This document shows, piece by piece, positions 23,598 through 35,284 of a DNA stretch of 64,000 bases. The stretch spans positions 69,657,348 through 69,721,347 of the forward strand of contig OY776129.1 of assembly GCA_963675135.1 (NCBI GenBank), written 5' to 3'. This DNA comes from Galeopsis tetrahit. Taxonomy: Eukaryota; Streptophyta; Magnoliopsida; Lamiales; Lamiaceae. The notes under the pieces were generated by a model, which saw nothing but the letters and a program-made list of their open reading frames with translations, was not told where the DNA came from and searched no databases. Each line of letters starts with the position of its first letter. The first letter of the stretch is position 1. A program made the position numbers and the translations under genes.

Positions 23598-24092
23598 AAA
23601 ATTAAAATGAAACACCTGCGACGCGAGAGAGGAGAGTTGCCGGCGTGTTGGGGAGGAGGGGCAACAGAGCCGTGGAATGGAGGAGGGGATGGAGACGGGG
23701 GAGGGAGCTGCGGGAAAAAAGAAAAAAAATTGCAGTAAATAAAAGAAAAAAAAGTACGGTGGAAGGAGAAGGAGAAAGGGACGGCAACGGTGGAAAGGGA
23801 TGGAGGAGGGGCGGCGACGTGGAAGAGGAGGGAGGAGGGGCAGAGAGGGGCGCTGAGAACGGCGGCGGGGGCGACGATTTGGTCGGAGACGTGGTGGAGG
23901 GTGAGAGGAATAGATTTTTAGTTTTGGTGAAGGAGTTTGAGGAAGAAGAAAGAGATAAGGAGAAGGGGCAATTTTGGTAATTCATGGGGGAGTACATCTA
24001 ACCTAGACCACATCAGGGGGAGGTATATGTATCTGGGGAGTAGAGTTAACAGAGTTGGAGGGGTATATAGTCAGCGCCATGCCTAGACTTTA

Positions 24093-25150
24093 CGTGAATT
24101 AAATACACTCAAAGACAATTAATCGTGGTGAAGAAGTGAAGAAACTATAAAGAACACAACCAGACTTCTTGGAGAAAAAGAAGTTTAGGAATAGTAAATA
24201 TAGATGGGAGGGAGTGTATTGGACTTTCTTGTAATAATATCAACCTCTTTTTACAATTAGCCCAAATAAGGCTTAAATAATATGATTTTAGCTATGCACT
24301 TTACAGTTGTCGGACTGCCATTTGCCTCCAAACCCAATCAACTAAAGTTGATGGGACGGACGCTCTAGAGCGTGCTTGGAACATAACATTATTACCTTAT
24401 TGCTAGACCTATGCTCTTCTTCATTGCATGAGCGAGGAGAGCGTTCATACATCTAAATATTCGAACTAAAGTACAAGGACCATGTAACCAAAAACTCTTG
24501 GTTGTTTGGCTGAACGCTCGTTGGTCGTCCCCGGCGATGCCAATCCGCCCGACTAACGATTTACAATTTCTGTAACCTTGTTAATATGTAAGTTTTTATT
24601 TTATTAAATTTGGTCATTTTCGTTAAAAAAATTGATTGAAAATTTGGCATAACCTTTTATTTTTATTTTTATCATACTACGCTCGTAGTTGTCATTACTA
24701 TCCATTCAACCATCTCTCCTCCATGAAGTAAAACGCTAAATCAATTTCATATTTTGATTACACACTCTAAATCCGGACTTTAATTGTGATTTTTTTACAC
24801 TCTAGTGGTTAGTTCCAAGTGAATTAAGGTGCAACAAAGTATTTTTTTTTTCATCTTGTTGAACCTGTCATTTCAATCCTTTTTTTTTTTTTTGTGTGTT
24901 CTTTTGTATGCTACAATAGATTTTCGACCATTTTTTTATAATCTTTAGATCAAAAAAAAAAAAAAAAAAGTTGAATAGAACAAAAGTTGAGATAAAAAAA
25001 TAAAATAAAAATCTACATGACTAACAAACTCATTTGTGATTTTTATTTTATTTTTAGAAGGCTAACAAACTCATCATCGTACAATGACGACTTGTGCGAT
25101 CGGGCAGGAAAAGGTCAAAGAGAGAGAGAGGATTAACAAACAGCCCAAAG
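24093..25150. other. Intergenic sequence without recognised features
   Basis: AT-rich. It includes poly-A/T tracts at about 24,880 and 24,953-24,969. I find no gene family and no terminal repeats. The stretch near 24,340-24,560 is less AT-rich but has no long open frame. Confidence 0.5.
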
Positions 25151-26640
25151 GAGGAAAGCCCAAGAGTCCTCTCTCCCCTAAACCCTAACAATAATAACGG
25201 CCGCTATTTTCCCTATCCTCTTCAATCCTTGTTCTTCACATTTCCCTATCTCAATCGACTTGTAATCCTCCGGTGTCTTGAACACCTCACTTTAACACTT
25301 ATGGTGCCCATGAGGTCAGGTGTTTGAGACACCCGAAGACTTCAATTCGATTAAGACGCACGCCGCCCACTCTTAATTCTCAATTGATCCACTTCCGACG
25401 AAGTCAGTTTTTTTATTTATTTATAATTAAGAAAGCAAAATACAAAACAAGAGAATTGTGGCTTCTGTTTTTATTAAAAGTTGATTTCTATTCGAATATT
25501 GATTTGAAGACATGTTATCGCTTCGCTTCCCGCCTAATTTATTTATCTGGTTATGCATGTATGACAAATTGTGTTGGTGATGATACTAGGCGTTGAATGG
25601 TGCTTCTTCTTCACTTGTTCCCATGAAAACGACCACTGGAGTATTATTGTTGTTTGCACAAGTTACTAATTGATATAGGTCAGAAAGGAACTAGTACATA
25701 ATTTTATTTTTGACTTGTGCTTCTATTAAGCTTCCTTCTTGTTACGATATTTAGGGCATGTTTGTTTTGGGATTTTGAAATCCGTATTTCAAAATCCTAA
25801 TGCTTTTTATGTTTTGTGTTTGTTTTGGGATTTATGTAGGGTAGGATTTAACTTTATAGTATAGGATTATATAGAATTGACTTTTATAGTGTTATAGGGT
25901 GGGGTAGAGTTTCGAAATCCCAAATCCGGAATTCCCATTCCAAAACAAACATGCCCTTAATGTATCCTGTATGCCAAGCAATATGTATGATTCATACTAA
26001 AACAAGGTTAACCATTCAATTGATTTCTCATCTTACTAAAAACCAGATTGTCATGTTTCATTAATTTCTCTGTTTTTTTTTTTCTTTTCCACGGCTGGGC
26101 TAAGTATGTACACTACATTGCTCTTACAAACGGTAGGAAAAAATGTATTCAGTACCATATCTCTTTTTATTAGTTTACATTGTTGAATCATGTGAAACTT
26201 ATATAGGTATTATTCAATGCTTGGATAGATAGAAAAAAGAGGAAAGCAAAACATTACTATGTTTTTGTCTGCATTTGTTGGCTTCCTGTCTAATAAGAAT
26301 AGGAGAAGAATAAGCAAATTATCTAGTCCAGGGAGGGGACTATCAAAGATCTGGTTAACTTACTTCAGTTGGACTGCATTCAATCCCCACATTATAGATA
26401 CAGGGAGGGGACTTATTTGTGATTTTGGTTTTCATATGAATGAATGTATTTAGTCTCAACTATGGATAGTGAAGTTACTGACCTAACTATACTGTTTAAT
26501 TCCAAGGATATGTAGTTACCTATTCTTCAATGGTGTGTCAACTTTCAATGTCACAGAATGTCTTGTCCACTTCAACAATTACAAAGTATCAGGACACAAC
26601 AAATTAATGTGATTTCTGGAAGGTCACATATATATTTAAC
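25150..26640 (+). pseudogene. Gutted DRB (dsRNA-binding) gene copy
   Basis: This region aligns in order with the two DRB genes downstream. The dsRBM1 exon relic (about 25,310-25,400) reads VFETPEDFNSIK, then runs into a stop at 25,374-25,376. Intron 1 sequence (gtttgcacaagtta and tataggtca blocks) follows at 25,600-25,990, interrupted by a MITE. Near 26,070-26,140 the acceptor region of the dsRBM2 exon (tttcttttccac) and its first bases are joined directly to the end of the dsRBM3 exon (cttacaaa..ggtaggaaaa), so two motifs are deleted. A relic of the next exon (ggatatgtagttacc..) lies at about 26,507-26,610. No intact dsRBM remains. The outer ends are approximate. Confidence 0.75.
25754..25956. 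mobile_element. Tourist-like MITE (PIF/Harbinger type)
   Basis: 203 bp with terminal repeats GGGCATGTTTGTTTTGG and its exact complement, flanked by TTA at 25,751-25,753 and 25,957-25,959. TTA target duplications and GGGC-start ends define Tourist MITEs. It lies in the intron 1 relic of the DRB pseudogene. The paralogous intron near 28,520-28,545 reads agatTTAatgtatgcc with a single TTA, which is the empty site. Confidence 0.95.
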
Positions 26641-27425
26641 AAATTAATGTGTTCGAAATGTGTTCGAAACAGCTAAGGTCTTTTTTTTTTTTTTTTTTTT
26701 AAAGTATAATCAAACCACCTATTTTTCATTGATTGTTCCCTTTTTTTAATGAACGCGGGACCATTAATTTATTCCTAATTAAATAGAAAAGTGTGTGTTT
26801 CATTATTTATTCAATCTTTATGCCATATTCAGATAATTTCTTCCTTTTTTTTTATTTTTTTCCCTATTTTCTTTTAATTTTTCTAGCTCCTTTCTTTGTT
26901 TTCTCACATTTCCTAAAAAAAAATTGTTTTTGCTGAATAAGGTGTAGACCACCTAATTTTTTTTGGGATTTTAAAAATTTATACTGTAGAATATTTAAAA
27001 TTCTAATGGAGTAAATAATAAAATGTGTGTTTTTAATTTTTTTAATATAATGAGGTTTAAATAGTACTACAATATATTTATAAGTGTTGTAATGGTAAAA
27101 TCAATTTTCAAAATTTTCATGTTTAATTTTTAAAATCCTGATTTTTTAAACTCAAAACAAACATTACTTTAAATTTTAAAATTTCCTTTTTGCTGATTAT
27201 TACTCCATCTTCATCTTCATCTTTAAAACAATTATATTGTTTTTCATTTATTATTTAAATTCGACGATATTATTATTTATTCAGTTTTGCCAAATTGGCA
27301 GAAGGAAATCTTGCACAATATAAATTCGCTGATTCTGGTCGTTCTCTTTTCTTCGTTCATCACTGACGCCGTATAACCCTAGTCCCCTCAAATCTTCCCG
27401 ACACAACCCAAATCTCATACTAGGA
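26641..27425 (+). promoter_or_regulatory. AT-rich spacer and putative promoter of DRB copy 1
   Basis: Very AT-rich with poly-T tracts (26,680-26,700). A TATAAAT at about 27,319-27,325 lies 100 bp upstream of the ATG and could be the TATA box. A telo-box-like aaccctag at about 27,375 is in the presumed leader. Only position and motif support this. Confidence 0.35.
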
Positions 27426-29638
27426 ATGTATAAAACAAAATTGCAGGAATTTTGTCAGAAGAAAAGGTGGGAATTGCCCAAATACACCACCACCACCCAG
27501 AAAAATGGGACAAGTCATGCGCCGTCGTACACCGCCTCCGTGAGCGTACACGATCAGGTTTTTGAGACACCGCAGGAGTTCAGCACCATTAAGGAGGCGC
27601 AGAACACCGCCGCTCGCAACGCATTCGACCACTTCAATGTTCCTCCACCAGACGCCTCTGCTCCACCTCCAGTACCTGCTCCGCCGCCAGAAATTCACCC
27701 AGTTTCTCCGCTCCCTTCCTCCATCCCAAGTATTCCTCCTGGTAATTATTTGTGATTCCCTAAAAATTCCTTTGTATAAAAAAGAATTGTGGTAAAGTAG
27801 TATGTATTTAATTAATTTTTCTCCTCTTAATTTTTGTGATTCCCTAAAAATTCCTTTGTATAAAAAAGAATTGTGGTAAAGTAGTATGTATTTAATTAAT
27901 TTTTCTCCTCTTAATTTTTGTGATTCCCTAAAAATTCCTTTGTATAAAAAAGAATTGTGGTAAAGTAGTATGTATTTAATTAATTTTTCTCCTCTTAATT
28001 TTTGTGATTCCCTAAAAATTCCTTTGTATAAAAAAGAATTGTGGTAAAGTATTAGGTATTTAATTAATTTTTCTCCTCTTATTTCTGTGACACTTCTCTA
28101 AAGTAAATTTATGCTTGTAATTTGCTCTTTTGGTAACGACTCAGTAGCATTGTCTTGTAATTTTGGTAATAACTACCTTTACTTGTCTCCAACCAATTAA
28201 ATTGCTAAAAAAAAATCCATTGTGGACCTTCGGCTTTGTGATTTCTACTCTAAAGTTTTGTAAATTATGCATAGTTTTGTCTAGATCCTAAGTCTCTTGA
28301 ATGAGAAACTATTTGAGGGTAATATTTTTTCTATTCTTGAAAAGAATCGAACAAAATGCATAAATATTTCTGTATAATCTCTCTCCCTGTTCTTTTTCAC
28401 TTGTTCCTATGAGAATGATGACTCTTATTGTCGTTTGCACAAGTTAGTAGTAATTCATATAGGTCAAAAGGAACTACATAATTTTATTTTGCAGTTGTGT
28501 TTCAATTAAGCTTCATATTGCAAGATTTAATGTATGCCAACCTCCAGTATTTTCATACCCAAACACATTTGTATGATTGATACTAACATAATAAACATAA
28601 AAATACATAAGGCATGTGACAGGCGATTATAAATAACAGATCGCCATGTTCTCTGTTTTTTTCTTTTCCACTACTGAAACATTGAAGGAAGCTGAACTAG
28701 TAGTTGCTTGTCTGGATGCAGGTGTATACAAAAATCGTCTGCGAGAATATGCCCAGAAAAAGGGGCTTTTGTGTCCATCATATGAGACAGTCAGCTCAGG
28801 TGTGTCTCACAGGCCAATATTTGTGTCTACTGTGACTATAGGAACTGATACATTCAAAGGAGATGAAACCAAAACCAAGAAGCAAGCAGAGATGAGTGCT
28901 GCTAAAGTTGCTTACCTTTCTCTTACAAAGGGTAAGAAAAACTATGTTCATATGAATGCATTTAGTAAGAGACAAGCCAATATACTCACTAAATCTACTG
29001 TTTAATTTGAAGGAGATGCAGTTACGAACTCTACTGTGGTGTCAACTATCACTGAATGTCCTGTTGCTGAGAATCTGTCACAGAATATCCAGGCCGCTAC
29101 AGATGAAGGTGATTTCTGAGAAATCCCATTCGTTTCTAACATTATATGGCTTGACTACTATTGTTAGTGAAGGCACTGACCTAGGTTTAAATCCAAATTA
29201 AACAGTTGTATTTAGTGGATGTTGCTCATCTGTTTGTCTAAGTTTTTTGTGTGTAGTTTTAAAAGAACATTAATTATTTCACTAAAAAGTAGTACTACTA
29301 TGTATTAGTAGTTTCAATTAAAATATTAATTGTTTAAATGAAAATGATAGTTGTGCATGCAGGTGTAACTAGTGTGTCTGTGTGTGGCACCAACTCTTAG
29401 TTTTATATGTTTTTTTTCTTTCCCATACAATAGACATTGAATTAGGTTTTCATTTTGTTTCTTCAAGAATCAAATTAGTGTTAATTTATAACTTCTCACT
29501 GCAGAATCTGATCCACCTGCCAAACGAGCCAAGACTTCCGCCGAGACAATTGAGAACCAGCCCTGGAAACACTGGAACACTGTGGTTATCCCCCGGGAAC
29601 TAGACAAAAAAGCAACTGCAATGGACCGTAGTGATTAG
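27426..29638 (+). CDS. dsRNA-binding protein, DRB4/HYL1-like, two dsRBMs
   Basis: Four exons: 27426-27741, 28722-28931, 29013-29108 and 29505-29638. They give 251 aa with consistent phase-1 junctions. dsRBM1 covers residues 1-72 (starts MYKTKL, with the FETPQEF and KEAQNTAA helix features). A Pro-rich linker follows to about 105. The second dsRBM, at 106-175 (VYKNRL..KKQAEMSAAKVAY), matches the third dsRBM of the next gene. The tail has a basic KRAK patch and NQPWKHW. Proteins of this family bind dsRNA and assist Dicer-like enzymes in small-RNA production, mainly in the nucleus. The middle dsRBM is missing; a scar at 28,660-28,720 holds the tail of that exon. Whether it is expressed cannot be seen. 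Confidence 0.85.
27752..28083. repeat. 84-bp tandem repeat, four copies, in DRB copy 1 intron 1
   Basis: Units begin at 27,752, 27,836, 27,920 and 28,004 (gtgattccctaaaaattcct). The first three are essentially identical and the fourth has a few changes. The first unit starts 10 bp after the exon 1 donor. Near identity implies recent expansion. Confidence 0.95.
28655..28721 (+). other. Deletion scar of the missing dsRBM2 exon
   Basis: The text ctgtttttttcttttccac, which in DRB copy 2 precedes the dsRBM2 exon (31,741-31,759), is here joined after a few bases to acattgaaggaagctgaact. The latter is the last quarter of that exon (31,926-31,975 in copy 2). It is now intronic, ending at the acceptor of exon 2 at 28,721. 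This marks an internal deletion that removed most of dsRBM2. Confidence 0.75.
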
Positions 29639-30152
29639 AACCTTTAAAAGAAATGAGCAACTCGAGAGATGGCTTGTTAATATTGATAAACGAGTCGAGC
29701 TCGACTCATTTGTAAGTTGAGTCAGGTAGTTTTCCGGCTCGTTAATGTAATTGACCTGGAGCTTGACTGCTCTAGTAAGTAATTAAAATTACACCAAAAT
29801 AACTCTTCTACACACGTTGTACACTTGGACCAATGGTTTTTTTTTTTAGTTAAAACAACTAAAATTAACAAATTTATATTTTATAGTAAAATAATTAAGG
29901 TGCATGACAGTGAACATGTAATTATAAGCTAAAGTGTACAGTATAAAACTAAGTTCATCGCACCTCCAAACTGCGACTTTGCTAAATAAATTGAGAATAC
30001 ATTTGAAAACTACGTAAATGAATAAATTAGCCAATTATACCCCTTGTTCCTAAATTCACCGTCGTTCATTTCTCGTGCACTGCAAAACCCTACTCCCCTA
30101 AAACCTCTCCCCTCCCCTCCCCTTACCATTTCTTCTGAAATCGCTCTGTAAA

Positions 30153-33100
30153 ATGTATAAAACTAAGTTGAAGGAATTATGTGAGAAGAAGAGGTGGGAG
30201 TTACCAATTTATACCAACCAGAAAAATGGCCCCGATCATATGGCGCGATTCACTGCCACCGTCACTGTAAAAGGCCAGGTGTTTGAGACACCGGAGGAGT
30301 TCAGATCCGTAAAGGAGGCACAGAACACTGCAGCTGGAATTGCATTCGAGCATTTCAATGTTCCTTCATCGCCAGCTAATGTATCTGTGCCGCCGAGTGC
30401 TTCACTTCCTGTACTTACTCCGGTTGTTCCAACGCCGGAAATAAAGCAGGAAATGTGGTTAACACTTTCACCTCAACAGTGTGTTCCACTTCCTGTACCT
30501 ACTCCAGTTGTTCCAAAGCCGGAAATAAAGCAGGAAACGTGGTTATCACTTTCACCCCAACAGTGTGCTCCACTTCCTGTACCTACTCCAGTTGTTCCAA
30601 CGCCGGAAATGTGGTCATCGTTATCACCCCTCCCTTTGTTCCCACTTTCTCCTCCCCCTTCCTCACTCCCACATCCTCATTCGGGTAATTATGGAGTAGT
30701 AGTTAATTTATGTCCCTGATTTTTTATATTATTTTATTGTTAGTTAATCTATTATCTGATTGTTTATGGTTATTTTCTGCTAATTACTTGTTAATCTAAT
30801 TGTATCAGTTATTCATACTCAAGCACTTATGACTGGACGTATTGTGATGCATTCTAAAACTTTTGGACTCTTTTTTTTATTTTTAGAAATTCTAAATCCT
30901 TTTCTGTTAGTTTCTGTTGGCATCTCTTCTTAATTATATTTGTTGCAGTGATTCGTTACCTTGATCTTACACCTTGTCTTGAATTAAATTTTGTAATCAC
31001 TTTGATAATGGTTTTGGGCAGTATGCATGTAACTAATAGAAACATGTGCCAGTGCTTGTGAGATGTGGCGGTTGTTGAGAGTGCGACGCTATTTGTGCAG
31101 GACTTTTGCAGAAAATAAATGATGCTAACACAAAACCTGCCAGTGGAGAGGTCCTGCAGAAGAACTGTGATGACACTCCCTCTTCTTCTGTAGTTAACAT
31201 GATACCAAAAGAAAAGGGTTACAAAGGTCAGGGACATTATTCTGTAGAGGTCCTGCAGAAGAACTGTGCTGACACTCCCTCTTCTTCTGTAGTTAACATG
31301 ATACCAATAGAAAAGGGCTACAAAGGTCAGGGACATTATTCTGTAGAGGTCCTGCAGAAGAACTGTGCTGACACTCCCTCTTCTTCTGTAGTTAACATGA
31401 TACCAATAGATAAGGGCTACAAAGGTCAGGGACATTTTTCTGGTTGTGCTTTATTCTATGCTTTATTTTTTAGATTTCCGGAAAAGCTTGCGATTTGTGG
31501 TTGGCTGGTTGCTCTCACCATTATGTATGTCTGAGCCTTATTCCCTCTAATTTGCAGAAAAAGTAATTGTAGTATCAAGTATTTTGTTAGTGATGACGCC
31601 ATGCAGTGAATTTAGGCATATAAAAGTGAGGTTTCCTTGTCATATTTCTGTGGGTCAATATTCATGTATGGTGATAGCTGCTGACAACTAAATTTGGGTA
31701 ATGCCCATTTTACATGGCACCTTATCTTCCATTAACTGTTCTGTTTTTTTCTTTTCCACAGTTGGTTTAAGTGTGTATAAGAACCAGCTGCAAGAGTATG
31801 CTCAAAAAGAAGATCTTGGTTTACCTAAGTATACTACTGAAGCTCAAGGCCCCCCTCATGATCGACGTTTCAAGTCAAAAGTCTGTGTTGATGGAAAATC
31901 ATATGAAACGCCAGAATTTTTCCCCACACTGAAGGAAGCTGAACAAGTAGCTGCTAAAGTTGCTTGTCAGGCATTGTCTGTGGATGTAATTCAAGAGGCT
32001 AGTATTTAAGTAACATAATTCTGATATTATTTTGATTATGTTTATTGTTACTGTTTATGAAGTATTATTTGACATGACCTCAGGATGGAGTTTTATACAA
32101 AAATCTTCTGCAAGAATTTGCTCAGAAAAAGGGTCTTCTACTTCCATCATATGAGACAGGCAGCTCGGGTATGTCTCATAGGCTAGTATTTGTGTCTGCT
32201 GTGACTATAGGAACCAACACTTTCCAAGGAGTTGCTTCTAAAACCAAGAAGCAAGCAGAGATGAATGCTGCCAAAGTTGCTTACTTTGATCTTACAAAGG
32301 GTAAGAAAAATTATATTCGTATGAGCTGCGTTGTGGTTCTATTTCATTTATCCTTGATGCATGTATGTATGAATTACTGCACAAATAGTTATTGATATGA
32401 AAAATATCAATTAACAACAAACTACCCCTTAGAAATCTTGATTTGAAGCATATTTTTGTGCGTTGGCAATGTCCAATACCGTTTATTATATTATTATTAT
32501 TAATATGTTATTTTAATAATTTGAATACAATCTGGAATCATGTGAAACTTATGTAAGCATATGTCAGGTATGCAATGCTTGTATAGATAGGAAAAAAAGG
32601 AAAAGAAAACATTATGTTTTTGTCTGCATTATGAATAGGAGAAGTATAACCAAATAAGTAAATAGGATGTATGAGCAAGTGATTCAAGTACTAATCTTAA
32701 GATTGTTGACTGAAAATTATTTTTTATTGTGGCTTTCCATTAATGTATGAGCAAGTATAAGATTGTTATCTTTCGGACATTTCAGACTTGGTTCGCAGCC
32801 TGCCATTCTTTAGGATTACTATCTTGAAAGTAAATAAATTTTGTAACTTTCTTGGTCTTTCTAATGGTATGATTCTCTTGAGTGTCTGTTTTCACCTCCA
32901 ATGTCCTAAACTGACTGTGCGTTATTGCCCCATTTATTTTCGTTCAGCAAAGTCCATTTGATATATCTTGTCTTGACGTTAAACTCATAATCTTGGCTGA
33001 TTATATTTTGCTTGATCTTAAATGGAGAAAAGAATTGGTTTTCTTGCTTCAGTTGGAGCGCGATTTAATTTTCACATTATACCGATACTGGCTTTTTATG

Positions 33101-34178
33101 TGATTTTGGTTTTCATATGACTGCATCTAGTAATAGACAAGCTAATATATGCCCTACCTCTGCTGTTTAATTTGAAGGATATGCAGTCACGAATTCTAGA
33201 ATGGCATCAACTATCACCGAATGTCCTGCTGCTGATTGTCTGTCACTGAATATCCAGCCCACTACAACAATTAAAAAGTGTTATGAGACAACAAATGAAG
33301 GTGATTTCAGAAAAATACCCTATATATTTTACCAACATTTTATGGCTTGACTAATGACTAATATTGTTACTGAAAGTACTGACCTAGGTTTGGTCAAGAA
33401 AATATGCATCAACCCTTAATTTAGTGGATGCTGTTATCTGTTTGAACAAGATTTTTGTGCCATAGATATAGTGTCCGTACAATTTATAATTTCACATATC
33501 ATGGCCAAGCTGTTAGGTATACAGTCTTCTCAAAATCAAAATTTCAGTTTGCTATTGCTGGACTTATATGAAAGCCAAACTTGATTAGAAAATAAATCAT
33601 TATACGAAGTTCCAATGACTTGTAATATGCAGTTTTTGTGGCAAAAACTTGTATATAACAGTTGCACCGTGCTTTCGGTGTGCATTTTTATAAAGTATTT
33701 GTTGTCTCACTAATAAATATTAGTGTAGTATATTTGTTCCAACAAAAAGAATTCATTGTTTTACCAAAAATTGATACTTTTGCATCAGTTGCATGGACAA
33801 GGACCAACTCGTAATTATATGTGTTTTTTCTTTCCATTAAATAGGATACACTGAATTATGTTTTCGTTTTGTTTTTTCAAATTACTAATGATTTTATAAC
33901 TCTGTTTCAAATCAAAATTTGTCACTTCAGAACATGATCTAAATGCAAAAAGAGCCAAGGTTTCTCTGGAAAATATGAATATGGTTCCCCCATATCATCT
34001 TGAACAGCCATCAAATGAACAGACACTTGAGAACCAGCCCTTTCAAACGTGGAAGACTGTGGTATTTCCCCAGGACTTAAACTGGCCAATACCCGAAAAT
34101 GCCACTGTGATGCCATATAGCGACGAAAAGTGGGTTGCTTTTAAAGATGGTCCAGACAAAGAAGAAACTGCTGCATGA
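30153..34178 (+). CDS. dsRNA-binding protein, DRB4/HYL1-like, three dsRBMs
   Basis: Six exons: 30153-30684, 31101-31442, 31762-31985, 32084-32300, 33178-33300 and 33931-34178. They give 561 aa in phase. dsRBM1 is residues 1-70. A Pro-rich stretch (75-177) has an internal duplication of the PLPVPTPVVP type. Exon 2 (178-291) is three 33-residue repeats. dsRBM2 (about 295-365, VYKNQL..AAKVACQAL) and dsRBM3 (about 368-438) correspond to the two motifs of DRB4. The acidic/aromatic tail includes NQPFQTW, also found in copy 1. The likely role is dsRNA binding with a Dicer-like partner. The donor of exon 3 is the least certain boundary: GTAATT at 31,986, or GTGGAT at 31,980. It is a tandem duplicate of the gene at 27,426. 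Confidence 0.85.
31145..31442 (+). repeat. 99-bp coding tandem repeat, three copies
   Basis: Units start near 31,146, 31,245 and 31,344 and read gaggtcctgcagaagaactg at their start. They are nearly identical and lie in frame within exon 2 of DRB copy 2. Each encodes 33 residues containing VLQKNC and SSSVVNMIP. The unit length is a multiple of three, so expansion leaves the frame intact. Confidence 0.95.
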
Positions 34179-35284
34179 ACTGTTGTAGCAATATGTTATT
34201 TTGGACCGCAATGATCCTAAGTAGTCATCGACAGTAATGTAGTGTAATTCTGCTCTGGTTTATCTCTATGCTTGTAATTGTAATTTAGTGTAATTATACT
34301 CTGGTTTATGTTCTATGCTGTGAATTTTTGCACAGGTGTTGTCTATCATTATTAAGTACTTGTGTATTGGAATTGTGGGTGAAAATTAAGACCCCCCCCC
34401 CCTCTCTCGAATCAAGATCATCAAGTGTGATAAAGATTGGAATTCTATGCAAACAGTATCTATTGCATGGGTCTATATTTCTGACGGTTGAATTATTAAT
34501 ATGTTCTCTTTGGAATACTGTTTCATAAACTACGAAGAGGAATAGTTACAAAGGCAACACTTGTGCGTAGACACCAAAAATTCGAAACAAATGTAGTACT
34601 ATCTTTGTCCTTGAAGAACTTGCATTTTGTGGCACGAATTTTAGAAAAAAAGTGTAATGATTAGAATGTTGAGGTAATTTTATAAATTTTTATATATAAA
34701 GTAAATAAAATAGTTGAATTGAGTGTATGATAAATTCCAAAAGTAATGTGTATATTGTTAGAGTGAGTGTACAAGCTTTTCAAGAACGATGTAGTGAACG
34801 GTGTGAACCCATCACTACTCTTGAAATCCATATAATTTTCGGAGAAAGTAATTGAATATGAAACGATGAATGTTGAAGATTGATGCAAGAAAGAATAGAA
34901 AGGGGCGAGATAAAATACTAGAGATAAAATACTAGTGAGCCTAAGAACATAAGGACTAATGTCCAATTGGAAATAATAAGCAAATGGGCTAATCCCATTA
35001 CAAAATGTAATTTAAAAGATAGTGGCCCAAGTTGTCTTTAATTGTTTGAGGATACAACTCCTGAGTACTATTCCCACAACTCATGCCCATGACAGACGAA
35101 TGGAGTATTTTTTAAAAGGTACTTGAAACATGACACGATTTTTAAGAATAAAATGATATTTAATTTTATATGAGGGGGCAAAGAAGTCAATTTAATGAAA
35201 TTAATGAAAGGTAATTGTCTTTTTAGAGTGAAAAAATAATCGCGAAGCAAATTTGGAGAATGATGGTACAACCAGAGTCCCTGG
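34179..35284. other. 3' flank of DRB cluster with MITE fragment
   Basis: Contains the presumed 3' UTR, a C10 run near 34,392 and a fragment at about 34,595-34,700 (gtactatctttgtccttgaagaa..gtaatgattagaatgttgagg). That fragment matches the Stowaway-like piece at about 62,884-62,980. No second terminal repeat was found. Nothing coding is recognised. Confidence 0.5.

Larger units (their letters stand above)
22992..24083. mobile_element. Non-autonomous Mutator-like element (copy 3)
   Basis: 1,092 bp with 9-bp target duplications TAGACTTTA at 22,983-22,991 and 24,084-24,092. Terminal repeats share CTATATACCCCTCCA and continue through GTTAA..CTACTCCCC. The extreme right end has about five extra bases (ATGCC). 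Left to right: subterminal AT-rich DNA, a telo-box-like AACCCTAACCCTAA (23,139-23,153), a 33-bp GTCGAC array (23,262-23,466), an imperfect hairpin (23,510-23,597) and a G-rich block (23,640-23,900). The order matches copy 1. No transposase is present. Confidence 0.9.

Noticed and set aside
23602..23997. 131- and 111-codon frames on opposite strands
   Set aside because: Purine/pyrimidine-rich block inside Mutator-like copy 3; no protein family.
25094..25327. 77-codon frame with basic start
   Set aside because: It overlaps the start of the DRB pseudogene and is not in the dsRBM frame.
30956..31435. 159-codon minus-strand frame with repeats
   Set aside because: Antisense shadow of the triplicated exon of the DRB gene.
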